Part shown: positions 12,361 to 23,760 of the stretch, in pieces | Position numbering within the stretch: the first letter of the stretch is position 1 | How the letters are laid out: each line of letters starts with the position of its first letter | Assembly: GCA_013399895.1 (NCBI GenBank) | Contig: VXBA01001576.1 | Span: 497,786 to 561,785, forward strand | DNA from: Serilophus lunatus | Lineage: Eukaryota > Chordata > Aves > Passeriformes > Eurylaimidae | DNA length: 64,000 nucleotides | Direction of reading: 5' to 3' | The notes under the pieces: model-generated | Database searches by the model: none | What the model was told of the DNA's origin: nothing | The model's input: only the letters and a program-made list of their open reading frames with translations | Position numbers and translations under genes: made by a program

Positions 12361-15300
12361 GTCACTTCAGATGGAGAAGAAAAGGACAAAGCAATTCTGC
12401 AAACCTCAGCACTGCTGCTTCCCTCTGTTCTGAGGTGTCAGTGCAGCAGGGAGCACCTCCAAGGTCAGCTGTGTTGTCAGGTCTCCCCCCACACATCAGC
12501 ATCAAGCAGTGTTTCAGCTTCACAAGGAAGGCAACAGAAGTCCTTTTCTCCCACCTACGGAGGTGCATTACCCAGGTGAGCCCTTGAGCAGCAACCCAGG
12601 TGCATGGGGCTGAGATCAGCCTTTCTGGCAGGGCCAGCAGTTTAGAAAACATCAGACCAGATTCCCATCTGGTGCAAACTGGTATTGCCTCCCTGATTTT
12701 CACCCAGGCTAACTTGTATGTGCTAGCTGCAGAGCTGGTCCTTCAATCTCCACACACACTGCCTATCTTGGCAAGGATCCTGGGATGTTGGCAGGATTTG
12801 GCTGGTTTATTTAATAAGTGCTGAGGCTGTTGTCTGCCACATGTGATTTATTCCAGTTCTGGATTACAGAGTTTGAACCATCTTCCGTTTCCAATGCTTC
12901 TGTCACAGCTTTGGTTGCAGCATCATTGCCACTCAGCAGCGGCCTGTGCTGCATGTCCAAGTGGGGTACCAGAGCTGAAGGGCAATTCCCAGGCTCCCAT
13001 GGGACCAGCAGATGCTCAGCACCCATCTACGTCAGTGTCCTGCTGTCAGTGCCTGTCCAAGGCATTTCTCCAAACTGTTGGCTTCAGTCCAGGAGCAGCG
13101 TGCTTTAGTCCTGGCACATCAGCCTAATGTGTCCAGGGCTCCCCAACTCCTGCTCAGGCAGATATTGATGTTTTCCACTACAGTCAGTGGCTTTTTGCAA
13201 TGGGATAAGGTTGGCTTAGGATGACAAAGCCAGGGACACACAGGTGTTGATCTAGGTGAGCAGGCAGGTGCCAATTCACCATCTCTGAGAATAATCATTA
13301 TGCTGTTCGGGAGAAGGCAGCAGTAGACAGAAAAGAAATACAGCTGAAAAGCAGGAGAGAGGTGCATATAAGAGAGTATAAAAGTATCTCTGCAGGGTAA
13401 ATTAACCATTCACTCCTGGTTGTGCATCATCTCCAACTGTAGTCAGTAGCGGCTGCCCAGGGAAAAGCCATCAGAGCATGGAAACACGACAACAAATATC
13501 TCTTCCTCATCTTGACTCATCTCTGTGGCCACATGCCTGTTGCACAGGACAAGCAAGCGTCAAAATGAGCCCAAAATGTTCTTCCACTCAAGAAAATCTG
13601 TAGCTCAGTGGCTGTGAATTTCATCAATTAATTTAATTCTGCATGTAATACACAGCACATATAGTTAGATTTTTTTCTTGATTAAGTCTCTCAGGCTTTT
13701 TCCAGGTGAGGAGAAGATTTGCATCCCCTAAATGCTCTTTATCCCCACACTGCAGTCCAAAGGTGGGACGCAGCTGCTGCAACTGCCAAGAGCTCCACAT
13801 TTCCAAAGGCCTGTTGCCATTTTTTTTTTCCTGTTAATTGAAAACCAAAAATAATAACTGGGATTATTATTCTGGGGGGATACAATATTTGTTTTCCAAG
13901 TGGCACAGAACTTAGGAGAGACTGTAATTGCTCCTCATTCATAGACTGTTATCCAAATTTCCCTGCTCTTCGTCATGCTGCTGTGTGTCACCTGTCCCCT
14001 TCTCCTGCTCTTGGGTGCTGTCCCTCCAAACCATGGCATGCACACATTTTGTGCCCTAATGGTGCTGCTCGTGGCCCTGCTGCCTCACTCGCATGCAGTA
14101 GCGAGGATGGCTCTTGCCAAATTGCAGAGAAGAGACCAGGAGGGAACATGACAGGCTCCATCCCTCTGCAACACCCTAGCCAGTGTCATCCTCTCCCCAG
14201 CACATCCATGCCCCTGAGTGGGCAGTGGGCACTCTGTGAGGTGGGTAAGCACCTGCTGCTGTGGATGCAAATATTTGAACCCAAAGTCCTGCCAGGGCTG
14301 TGGAGAGGAAGAGCTGTCCCCCAATGCCCTTGCCACCTGGTGGGGACCTGCTGCAGTGAGTGTCACTCTTCCCGTGGCTCAGCTCTGGAGCAGCCCGCCT
14401 TTTCCTTATTTGTTTTTCTCCCTTTGAGAGCTATTCTTTCCCTCCCATATGCCATAATAATTGCAAGTGATAACTTAACAGCTGCTCTGCTATTCCGGGC
14501 TCAGCAGAGCCACGCGCCTCCACCTTCCCTCCCTCCCACGGCTCTGGGTCAGCATCTTGGCTTTGGCAATCAGGGATTCCTGCAATTTCTGCCACTCAGG
14601 AAGATCTGGACTCTTTTCCCCTCCATCGCCATCTGTCTCCCACCCGCCTGTCCCAGCATCATGAAGGGGGATGGGACTGCAACATCCATCTGTTACCATG
14701 GAGAAAGCTGAGCCAGCAAAGGGATGCACCCTGCATCCTGGGTGAAGGCCAATGGAGAAAGAGTGAAAGGGGTTTTCTTGTATATTTGTTTTATTATCAT
14801 CTGTCACATGTCAGTCATGGGATCTGCTTCAGCTGACAACACCACCCTTGGTCATAACAGACCTTAGGTACCTCCTGAGCCCTCTCTCTGCAGGAGGTGG
14901 TGGACTTCGGCCTGGTGTGGCAGATGCCACATCACAGCTGGTGGACCAAGTCCACATCCCTCAGACACATGCTTTGCCATCCCTCCTCCCATGCAACAGT
15001 GGTGGTGCAAAAGTGATTATATTAAAAAACATTTCTTGTGTTCAGCTGCTTTGGTAACAGCCCAGCCCAACACTGCAAACCACAGCCAAGTGAGCTAAAA
15101 GTGCAGAGCAGCAGCTCCTCAGGGGTAAGCAATGGTAGCTGTAAAACTAGACTCACGTAATTAAAGGTTGCATCTTGTGTTGGCTTGAGCTGACCCCAGA
15201 GAGGCCTTTGCTAAAGAGATAAAGGAAGAGCCAGTAGGCTACTTGTGGTCTGGAGGTCTTCATCACTGTCCTGCATTGTGTGCTGCTCCAGCTGTGTTAA

Positions 15301-17990
15301 CACATGCACACACAGCCCACACCCTCCCTGGCCATGCCGCACCACCCTTGGCATTCTACCATTCCACTTCCCACCCTGACAGACTCCTAAGGAAGTGGTA
15401 GACCCCCCAGCACCACCCCTAGGTTCCAGGATAGCACCTTGCCTTCCTGCTTTGGGTGTGAAAGGCTTTTTTTCTGCTTTTGCAAGATATTTTTGCCTCC
15501 AGTTTATCCGACTGCTGAAAGCCCAGCATGAAAATACGGCAGGATGAGCTGTTTCTGCCTGCTCCCCCTAAAAGAAATGCTGCATCTCTGAGCATCCCAG
15601 TCTCTCCCCAGTCAGCAAGACTGCTGAGGCCAGAAGTGTTTCTTCAGCACAGATGAAGATTCCCAGAAATGTATCAAGACAGCCCAATCCCTGGTGATGG
15701 TAGCGAGACATGCGAGTCTCTATGTCGCACCAGCTCATCCAGCCCACAAAAGGCTCCGTTCTGCTTCCCAAGCACTGGAGATCTGACACCTGCCTGCTTC
15801 CTCCCATCTAGTCCTATACTGGTGACCTCCTATATTCGAAAGGCAGCATTCCCAGCACCTCTGGTTGCAACAGGCTTGAAACTGTGACAAAGCCCTGTGG
15901 CAACTTGAGGCAAGTGTCTGCAGCATGGCCAGCACCTGAGTTCAATTTTGGCAAGCTGCAGCACACACAGGGTGCCTTCCTCCCTTATGTGTGCTGGGTT
16001 TTGTAGAGATAGTAAGGTGCCAGGAATTAAAGACAGGATTTTACCTAAGGATGGGATTTGCCAGAGCCCGCAGTGGTTTTAGCTCTTTTCACCCTGCGCA
16101 AACACCTCATTTCCACATGGAGACGTATGTCACGGCAGGTGACATCTTCCCCTGTCACCCACCAGCCTGCCCTTATAGGCAGCATACCTCACGGGATGTC
16201 TAGGTGTCTCTAAGGGACAATGGGGGATACACTTTCCTGTGGTCCTCCCAAAATTTTAAGTGGAAATAAAAACTGGGAGTGTGCAAGGAGGAGGGTCTTC
16301 CCAGGAATTTCACTTCCCAGGCTGGGAATTCTGCTGCTGGCACCATTTCAACACAGTGGTGGGCAAAGTCAGGTGCCATGGACAGGGCTTTTGTGCACGC
16401 AGATACTTTTCACGCAGCAGGGTGACAACGAAAATAGCATCCCTTGGCTTTTGGATCAGCAGCCGCAATGGTCTGCCTTGAATTGCATTCCACCCAGAGT
16501 GCCTTTGGAAGAGGTGACATGGTGCTTATCTGAGCCAGCTTTGATGCTTGGTAGCCCTGCAGGACCACCAAGCACAAGCTTCAGTGCTGGCGCTGGTGTC
16601 ACTGGGACACGCTGGAGGATCACGCACTAGGGGAAGCAACACGTGCCTTGCTTATGCCTCCCACAAGGAGTAGGCAGCTCCAGGAAGAGGCGGCTTGAAA
16701 AGCCTGTGCCATCTTGTATGGGCGAGCTGGCAGCTCCATCTGGCTCTGCTTCAGTGGAGCTCTGTGAGGAGCTGCCAAGGGTTGCCAGCGAGGTTTGTGG
16801 GTGGTATGCCAGGAGTGGGCTAGGAGGAGGAGAATGAGGAGGAGGAGCAGGTGGGATACACGTGCCCCACCCTGCCAACTTTCTCTTGGAGAGTGCTAAC
16901 CCTTCATTGAAGCAACTACTCTGTCCTAGGAGATGGATTATGCATTTAGGTGCCAGTTTATGGTGTGTTGGTGGTGCTCAACTGCAGGGATGGTGCTATT
17001 GGGCTGCAGCTGGTCCTGACACCATGACCTGTGGGGACATGTTGGGCTTCATGTGCAGGAACTTCAGCCCACAAGTGCTCCAAGCCACCACGTGTATTTG
17101 CTGAATGGCGAAGTTTCTTTGTGGCTCTTCTGATTTTCACAGGTCTCACACCTTGCTTTTACTCTTTCAAAAGGCAGTGACATTTTTTTGTTGAACATAG
17201 CAGTGTAATAACAGAGTTCTAGTTGAACCAGGGCAGCTGGGATATTTGTTAGGATAAAAACAAATGGGGTTAGCACCATATCCCTCACCTTTCTGAGTCC
17301 AGGCAATTTCACAGCAAAATTACAGTCCTTATCTGTACCGAAGTTTTTTTGGTAGAGTAAGTGCAGCTATTTGGCTTTTAGTTTTCCGCATTTCAAACTC
17401 CTTGATCATGTGCCACGATTAATCTAATCTCCATGAGACAGGATGAGTAGGAGTCAGAAGAAAAATTGTAATCGTCTGTGCCTTTGACTTACAGGAATGA
17501 AACAGTTTTGTAGTCTCATCTCTGCACTCATAGGAAAAGCCTCCATCACTTCATCAGCTAGGGACATTGTACAAGGCTAAGGGACACTGATATCAATGGC
17601 AGTATTTGGAATTGAGTCCCATTCCTTTTCCTTGTTCCCTCATTTTTGCAGGCTGCGGCATCTCCATGCTACAAACCACCATCCAGCTGCCATCAGTGAA
17701 CTCCTAACATGGATAAAGTTCATGATAAGCTCCTGCAACCTTAGTAGTGTTTGCTCTTACCTGCTATGTCATGATACCGGACAGCTAACCCCCAGCATTG
17801 TTTCATTGCCTGAGTCAAATGAAACATGAGTTTTTGTTGGGCTGGGAGGAAGGGAACAAGGACAAAGGGCATGTGGGGAGGTGAAAACATGCTGCCCAGC
17901 CCTGTCCTAGCTCTCCTGACACTTTCTCTGGCAGTTTCCACCAGTGCAACACTGGCTATCTTGACAGCTGGGATAAAGATGTTTCCCCCT
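12361..17990. other. Intergenic stretch, no gene supported
   Basis: No splice-consistent exon series, RNA gene or recognisable repeat is visible. The one notable item is a long open frame at 13983-14711, listed separately. Confidence 0.55.
13983..14711 (+). other. 242-codon open frame of unknown meaning
   Basis: The frame runs 242 codons without a stop, but its first ATG is at 14148, leaving 187 codons. The translation is rich in Cys, Pro, Ser and His, has no domain I recognise, and contains a hydrophobic stretch near codons 150-170. There is no clear promoter, Kozak context or poly(A) signal around it. The region is C-rich and so poor in stops. It is probably a chance frame, or part of a non-coding transcript or a conserved element. 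Confidence 0.15.
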
Positions 17991-18850
17991 GACTAGCCCA
18001 GAATGCCCTTGACCTCACTGCAGACCATTGCTTTCATTCTGCCTGCACAAACCCTAGTCTCCCTCACAGCCCTTTCTGTATTTGAAAGAGCTCTTTAGCC
18101 TTCCCTTTCCTAGAAAAAATGATCCCAATTCCTTTAGCAAACCCTGCCTGATCACTTTTCTCCCCAGCATATTGAATAGTTCTCTTTGAGTGCTGCTTAT
18201 TTTCTTGAGAAGCCCTACCAGCACAGAGCAGAGATGACCAACTAAGGGACCTGTTTTAAGCCATCCAACACAGCATGATTAACACATATAATGGATAATG
18301 ATCAAAAGCACCTTTTCTGTAGAAATTATTCTTCTTGTCCAACTGTGTATTCGAGGAAGAACAACTCTCTCCATCTTCCATTTGTCTGATTATCCCATTT
18401 CACCTCACCTGCACTTCTATGGAATTATATTTTGGGGTTTTTTTTTTCCCAGATTCTTTCTCTGATTTCTCAAGACCATTTTGAATTATAATCCCTTTCT
18501 CAGATGTGCTGACAATTCTTCCCATTTGTCATTATCTCCAAACTGAATACCTGAATGGGTTAACAGTTTTGAGCCCTCTCTATTTTGAACTGAACAACCA
18601 GTAAATATGCTCTGTGCACTTCCTGTACAGTGTTTTTAATCTCAACAATCATTCCCCGGATTACCTATGAGTAACCCTTACTAACATCAAAATATGTTGT
18701 CTCCTGCTTTTTCTCTCTCCTCACTGGTATCTCCTTAGGACATGGTTGGATGGGTTTAACACAGTTGGCCTTCAACAAATCCCAGTTGGTGATGTCAGGG
18801 AATATACTGCTCCACTTGCTCCACTCACGTGAGCAAAAGCAAAAATGGGG
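17990..18850 (-). mobile_element. Possible ancient LINE (CR1-like) remnant
   Basis: Parts resemble decayed antisense LINE sequence. One is the pyrimidine-rich run around 18095-18150, with wording like 'cctttcctagaaaaaatgat'. Another is 18690-18800, resembling the segment where CR1 encodes the reading in which 'aatccatgttg'-type sequence occurs. The resemblance is from memory and too weak to place boundaries; it could equally be unique sequence. Confidence 0.25.
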
Positions 18851-19547
18851 GAAAGACAAAAGCGATGGGGTGTTTCACTGTATGGTCTTGGTTGGGTTGT
18901 AGAGAAGCCATGCTTCCTCTTCTCTGAATCTGTGGGATATGGATGCTGGTTGCCCCATTCCTGTTTCTGGCTGGGCTGAGCTGCCTAAATATCCCAAATT
19001 GATCCCGACTTTGGAATAAGCTTTATTGCCTTATTAGCAATGATCAACAACTGTCTGGCTCTCAGCAAGGTACAATTTTGGGGGCCATGCCATATGCAGG
19101 GTAAACTACAGCACCGGGGGCATGCAAAACCTTAATAAGCACCTACACCTTTCTGAATGAGCAATCCCCTTAGATCTGGGTCCCCGGGGGGCTGCAAGGC
19201 GAGTGTCTTCCCTGCACACCCTTTGGAAGTGAGCTCTTCCTTTCCTAAGGCACATCAGAGGGCAACAGGCAGCATGGAGGTAGAAATGCTGAGACTGGAG
19301 AATCGAGAGCCCAAATGGGACGTTTTTCTGCTCAAGTGGTCATGCTTCTCTTCACAGCACCAGGCCTGAAGAAAAGGCTTGGATGCATCATCACTGTCCT
19401 GAAGTTCCCCTCACAGACACTGAGGGCTTCTTGGCTGCCCAGGGAAACTCTCAGGTGCTTCCATTCTGGTATAATTAGGACAAGCAATATAAAATCAGCT
19501 GACAGCTCTATTGACAGGCTCATTCAGAACATAATGGACTAATGGTC

Positions 19548-19700
19548 CCTTCACTTTAATTAAGGATTTTTTCAATTAATTACAAATTAACCTGGATTAA
19601 GAGTCTTTGTGTCAAATGAGAGTGCATACAGAAAGACCTAATGTGGTTCCACTAATCTGAATTTGCAGTCTTAATTATTTCGGATTCATTTTCCAAGAGG
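19548..19700. promoter_or_regulatory. AT-rich block with clustered TAAT-type motifs, possible conserved non-coding element
   Basis: There are many TAATTA, AATTAA and TTAATT cores within about 70 bases (19555-19610), then TTAATTATTTCGG near 19672. Such clusters are typical of homeodomain-bound enhancers but are also found in ordinary AT-rich DNA. Nothing here proves function. Confidence 0.2.
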
Positions 19701-19751
19701 GCACGTGACTTTTTTCGTATAAAGACCAATCAGAAAAGTGGCAGGTGTTTT

Positions 19752-19756
19752 GAAAG
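19752..19756. repeat. Target-site duplication GAAAG, left copy
   Basis: GAAAG directly precedes the TGTAGTGG start of the LTR, and the same five bases follow its terminal CA at 20848-20852. A 5-bp duplication is typical of ERVL-type (class III) integration. Confidence 0.85.
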
Positions 19757-20847
19757 TGTAGTGGTTTAACTCAGGCTGGGTGCCAGGGGCCCACTACAGC
19801 CACCTTCTCACTCCCCCTTGCCCAACTATAGAGGAGAGAGAGACTATAACGAGAGGTTTCGTTATTCATGATAAGGACTACAACAGATTCTTTCTTAATC
19901 ACCGTCACAGGCAAAACAAGACTCTATGTGGGAATAATAATCAAATTTATTACTAACAAGATCAGAGCTAAGAGAGAGAGACTAAAAGACACCTTTTACC
20001 CCCCACCCCCTCCTTCTTACATCCAACCTATTCTCCCGCAGCGGTCAAGGGAAAAAGGCGAGGTGGGGGGGGGAGGTGTTGCTGTGGTCAGCTGCTGTTC
20101 TCAGCCGCTGCTTGGGGAGAGGAGTCCTTCCAGCTGCATTCCATGGGGTCCATCCCTCACAGGATACAGTTCCTCTCACAAACTGCTCCGGTGAGAGTCC
20201 ATCCCATGGGCAGCAGCCCTTCACCCACAGCTGCCGCATGGCTGATATTCCACAGGATGCAGTCTCTCAGGCACAGGCTGCTCCAGCGTGGGCCCCACGA
20301 GCCACGCATCCTAACAGGAGAATCCTACTCCAAGTGGGCTCCTCTTCCCACAAGCTACAGTCCCCTGCCAGGACCCAGCTCCACTTTGGGTCTCCCACGG
20401 GCTACAGCCTTCCCCAGCATCCACCTGCTCCGGCGTGGCTCCTCCACGGGCTACAGGTGGATCTCTGCACTCCTGTGGTCCTCCATGGGCTGCAGGGGCA
20501 CAGCTGCTTCACCATGGTCTGCACCATGGGCTGCAGCTGGATCTCAGCTCCGGCGCCAGGAGCATCTCCTCCCCCTCCTTCTCCACTGACCTTGGTGTCT
20601 GCGTTGTTGTTCACAGGCTCTCACCCTGCTCCTCTCCGGCAGCCATCTTCATTTCCCAACTACTTTTTTTTTTCTTCCTTCTTAAATATGTTATCACAGA
20701 GGCGTTCTGCCAACTACTGATTGGCCCGGCCTTGGCCAGCAGCGGGCCCAGCCTGGGCATGGGGAAACTTCCAGTAGCTTCTCGAAGAAGCCTCTCCCTC
20801 AGCCCCCCCCACTGCCACCAAAACCTGGCCACAGAAAAACCAATACA
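19757..20847 (-). mobile_element. Solo LTR of an avian ERVL-like endogenous retrovirus, 1091 bp
   Basis: The element starts TGTAGTGGTTTAACTCAG and ends CCAATACA, giving TG...CA termini, and is flanked by the 5-bp duplication GAAAG. On the minus strand it begins TGTATTGG and carries AATAAA (complement of about 19944-19950, within AAATTTATT) near its 3' end, so the viral sense strand is probably minus. I recognise the family from many bird genomes. The middle (20130-20560) is made of diverged repeats around 'CTCC-GC-TGGG' and 'CACGGGCTACAG'. No gag, pol or env sequence flanks it, so this is a solo LTR left by LTR-LTR recombination. The stop-poor frames inside (20076-20720 and others) come from the GC-rich repeats and are not genes. 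Confidence 0.9.
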
Positions 20848-20852
20848 GAAAG
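20848..20852. repeat. Target-site duplication GAAAG, right copy
   Basis: This is identical to 19752-19756 and directly follows the CA terminus of the LTR. Confidence 0.85.
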
Positions 20853-20970
20853 TGAAATACATTTGATAACACACTTTCTAAGATGCTGTACTGGTACCTC
20901 CTTCCCAGGCAAGAGTAAGCTATGGCAACGTAAAGAATGGTGCTTTTATTTTACAGGGGGATGTGGGTGT

Positions 20971-21060
20971 AAATATATATATGTATATATACACACGTAT
21001 TCATATATGTGTATGTGTGTGTCTGTATGTGTGTGTGTGCGTATGTATGTGCATGCATGC
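20971..21060. repeat. Compound (TA)n/(CA)n/(TG)n microsatellite
   Basis: Alternating purine-pyrimidine sequence runs from ATATAT through ACACAC to TGTGTG and ends in GCATGCATGC. It lies about 120 bases beyond the solo LTR and is likely length-variable between individuals. Confidence 0.9.
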
Positions 21061-23570
21061 AAAAAAAATTCCTGCGAAATTTGTTCCACGTTAATTATTC
21101 CAACAGCTTTAAATCAATGCAACTTCTGAATGCTAACAAGGCTTGAAGCATTGGCTAGAAGGTAATGGTAGAAGTATCTGTGGTGGTTTATGATTTGGTT
21201 TTCCTCCTATTCCCTCTTCTCTACCTCCTCTCCATGCTTCTCAGTACTCTGCTCAAGATTGATCCACCCATAGCAGAGGCAGTGGGAAGGGTTGGGGAAC
21301 CTCTTAGCCCCATGGCACACTCAGCTGGGTTTATTTAGCTTGTCAGCCGTGGTCCCCTCTGAAGTTCCCCCACTGCTCAGCTGGATCCCTTTAGGAAACA
21401 GCTTCCACAAGTCACTTTTCTGTGCAGGGAAAGCTGCCCTGGAGCCCCCCATGCTGTGGAACTGCTAGATCACTACTTCAAAAGATGTTTATCAATTGAG
21501 TCATCAAGCTCTGCTTTGGGAAAAAAAGATCCTTAAGGTACCGTGCTTTCCTCTACTGTCCTTAACACTGTTGATGAGACCGGGTGGCTTTGGGTGTAGT
21601 CCAGACAGCCCACAGCCCTCTGCACGGTGGCACAGGGGGAAACAAGCCACTTGTTTTGTTTGAGTTGTGGTACCACCCAGATGATCAAACAACCACTACT
21701 CCACTGGGGGCGTCACCGTCTCAGCACACACCACACCACAAAGGTGATGAGGGGAGAGGTGATGACCTTTGCTTTAGAGAAGAGACATCAGAGTCCGGAA
21801 CTCAGTTATGCTTCTGCAATACAAGTAAACCAGAGGGTGGCTGAGTCAGTCTGTGAAAAACCCTCCTGGCATCACCTAAGAAATCAGATGCAGAGTCAGG
21901 AGCTGAAGCCTGCTTTTCTGTGCTCAGCTCAGGTGCTTGCAGACACTTGCAGGTGCGTAGGAGTGAGCTCGTCCTGGGAAAGAGAGACCAGTGGACTTCA
22001 GATGGGAGAAGAGCCATGGCTTGCCATTTTTCCCACATCCTGACACTCACAGAAAAGCAGCATTCTAGCTGGCTTTCAAACCCAGTGTATCTCCTCTGCA
22101 AGCAAGGGAAAGAGACAGGAAAGAAAGGACAACTGCCTTTAAAAAACTGTTTGCTTTATGTAACCCTCCCACCTCAGGGTCTCAGGATTGAAAGGCAGGG
22201 AAAAGTGCTTGTTGACCTGATGTTAACCTTCAGCTGTCAGCCATTCAGCTCCATGATCCTCACATGCCACTGCTTAATCCAGGAGGAAAAAAGTACAAAA
22301 CAAGCCCAGAGCCTGTGCCATCTCATTAACATTTGGCTTAGGCAAGATTTCCCTCTTGCACAGCTCTCCTCTGCTGTGGCCTTTCCAGGATGTCCTGGCA
22401 GCACAGGAGTTTACCACAGCTTCTGCAGTGCCTTGCTTTGGGACTGGGGTCTCTGAGCTGATCACAGGCTCACAGGCGAAATGTAAGCCAGGGGGAGGCA
22501 CTGGCATTTTCTGGCTTCATAAGAACTCGAGAAGATCTCTCTGTGAGGTTGCAAGGTCTGTCTTTTGGCCAAGATAAGACAGTTCCCAATAGGTACAAGA
22601 CACAGACCAAACGTGTTTGGCTGGTACCTGGCACCTCTTGTTGAGGTTGGTGATCCCACAAGGCCATAAAAGCCATACGACAGTTTCTGCTTTGACATCA
22701 CATCTCACATCCACAGCATGTGTATCCAGAGGAAGGGAAGGTCAGAGGGATTGTCAAGGAAGACATAATATGGGAGGGACAAGGAGCACATGGGCATCTT
22801 GACCTTCAGCCAGCCATCTACTGCCCCCATGCCTGTGTAGCCTTCACTTTTTCAAACATGAAAGCTCCGTGGTTGCCTGAGATGGGAAATACGGTTCAGC
22901 ACACATGAAGTTGGCAGGGAGTCCTACTGCCCTGGGGTTGGCATGAGGTTGGCAAAGGTTTCCTCTTCCCATCTGGAAGTTTGTCAGATGTTTCCATCTG
23001 ACAAGAGGGTCAGAGGCTTTACGCTGTCTAATGTCAGCTTATGGTGGTGAAGAAACACAGCCATGGGCATGGGCTGAGTAGGATTGTGTGAGCTTGGAGA
23101 TAGAGCTCCAACCCTGTGAGAGATGGATGATCCTCTGTAGGCATTGTGGGATTCTTCAGTGGAAGGACCTCTGTTTTTATATACAGCAAGTCACACTTTA
23201 GAAATAAGTTGGTTGAGGCTGCAGCTGGGTTTCTTTGGTGTAGGCTAGCACTTGAGAACACATGCTACAGGGAAAAATCACTCCCCATAATGCATTCCTT
23301 TTGATAAGCTGCAGGACAGCTGTGACCCTGGGCCAAGACTGGGATCCCTGTGGCTGTTTAGCCACGAGGAAGGAGAAACTCCTGTACTTAGATCAAGGGT
23401 CTGAATTGCTAAGCATCCTAGGGATGTTTCAGGGGGCAGTAGGTGCTCTTAAGGGTATGTTGATTAGCATTCCTTCAATTCTCACCACTTGTCATTGCCT
23501 CCAGGAGTGAGGTCTACATGAGCAGAGTGGCCCATTTGTCCCCTCACCATTTGCTACTAAGACAGGTCAA
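21061..23570. other. Intergenic stretch, no gene supported
   Basis: The open frames here (up to 178 codons, 21920-22456 on the + strand) overlap others on both strands and show no splice-consistent structure or known domain. No RNA gene or clear repeat is seen. Confidence 0.5.
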
Positions 23571-23574
23571 AGGC

Positions 23575-23760
23575 ACAATCCCGCAGACCTCCTAAACAGA
23601 ATGTTTCTGTATTTATTAATCCAAATGGTTTTTTCCCCACCAACTTGTCCAGTCCTTTCTTGAACCCATGCAAATGCTCACAGCTCACAGCATCCTCAGG
23701 CAAGGAGATCCCCAGATCAGTCCCATACTGCATAAGAACCTGTATGCTTTGAAATCAGAC
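23575..23760 (-). mobile_element. Diverged CR1 LINE 3' fragment
   Basis: The minus strand reads GCATTTGCATGGGTTCAAG, then AAAGGACTGGACAAGTT, then a short AT-rich tail containing ATTAATAAATAC. This is the wording of the CR1 segment just before and into its 3' UTR, as seen in birds and turtles. Boundaries are approximate and divergence is substantial. Confidence 0.65.

Noticed and set aside
20076..20720. 214-codon frame and overlapping frames on both strands
   Set aside because: They lie wholly inside the solo LTR and arise from its GC-rich internal repeats; no retroviral protein similarity is seen.
21181..21480. Possible second LTR starting TGTGGTGGTTTA
   Set aside because: After about 12 bases it no longer resembles the solo LTR at 19757, and no end or target duplication is found.
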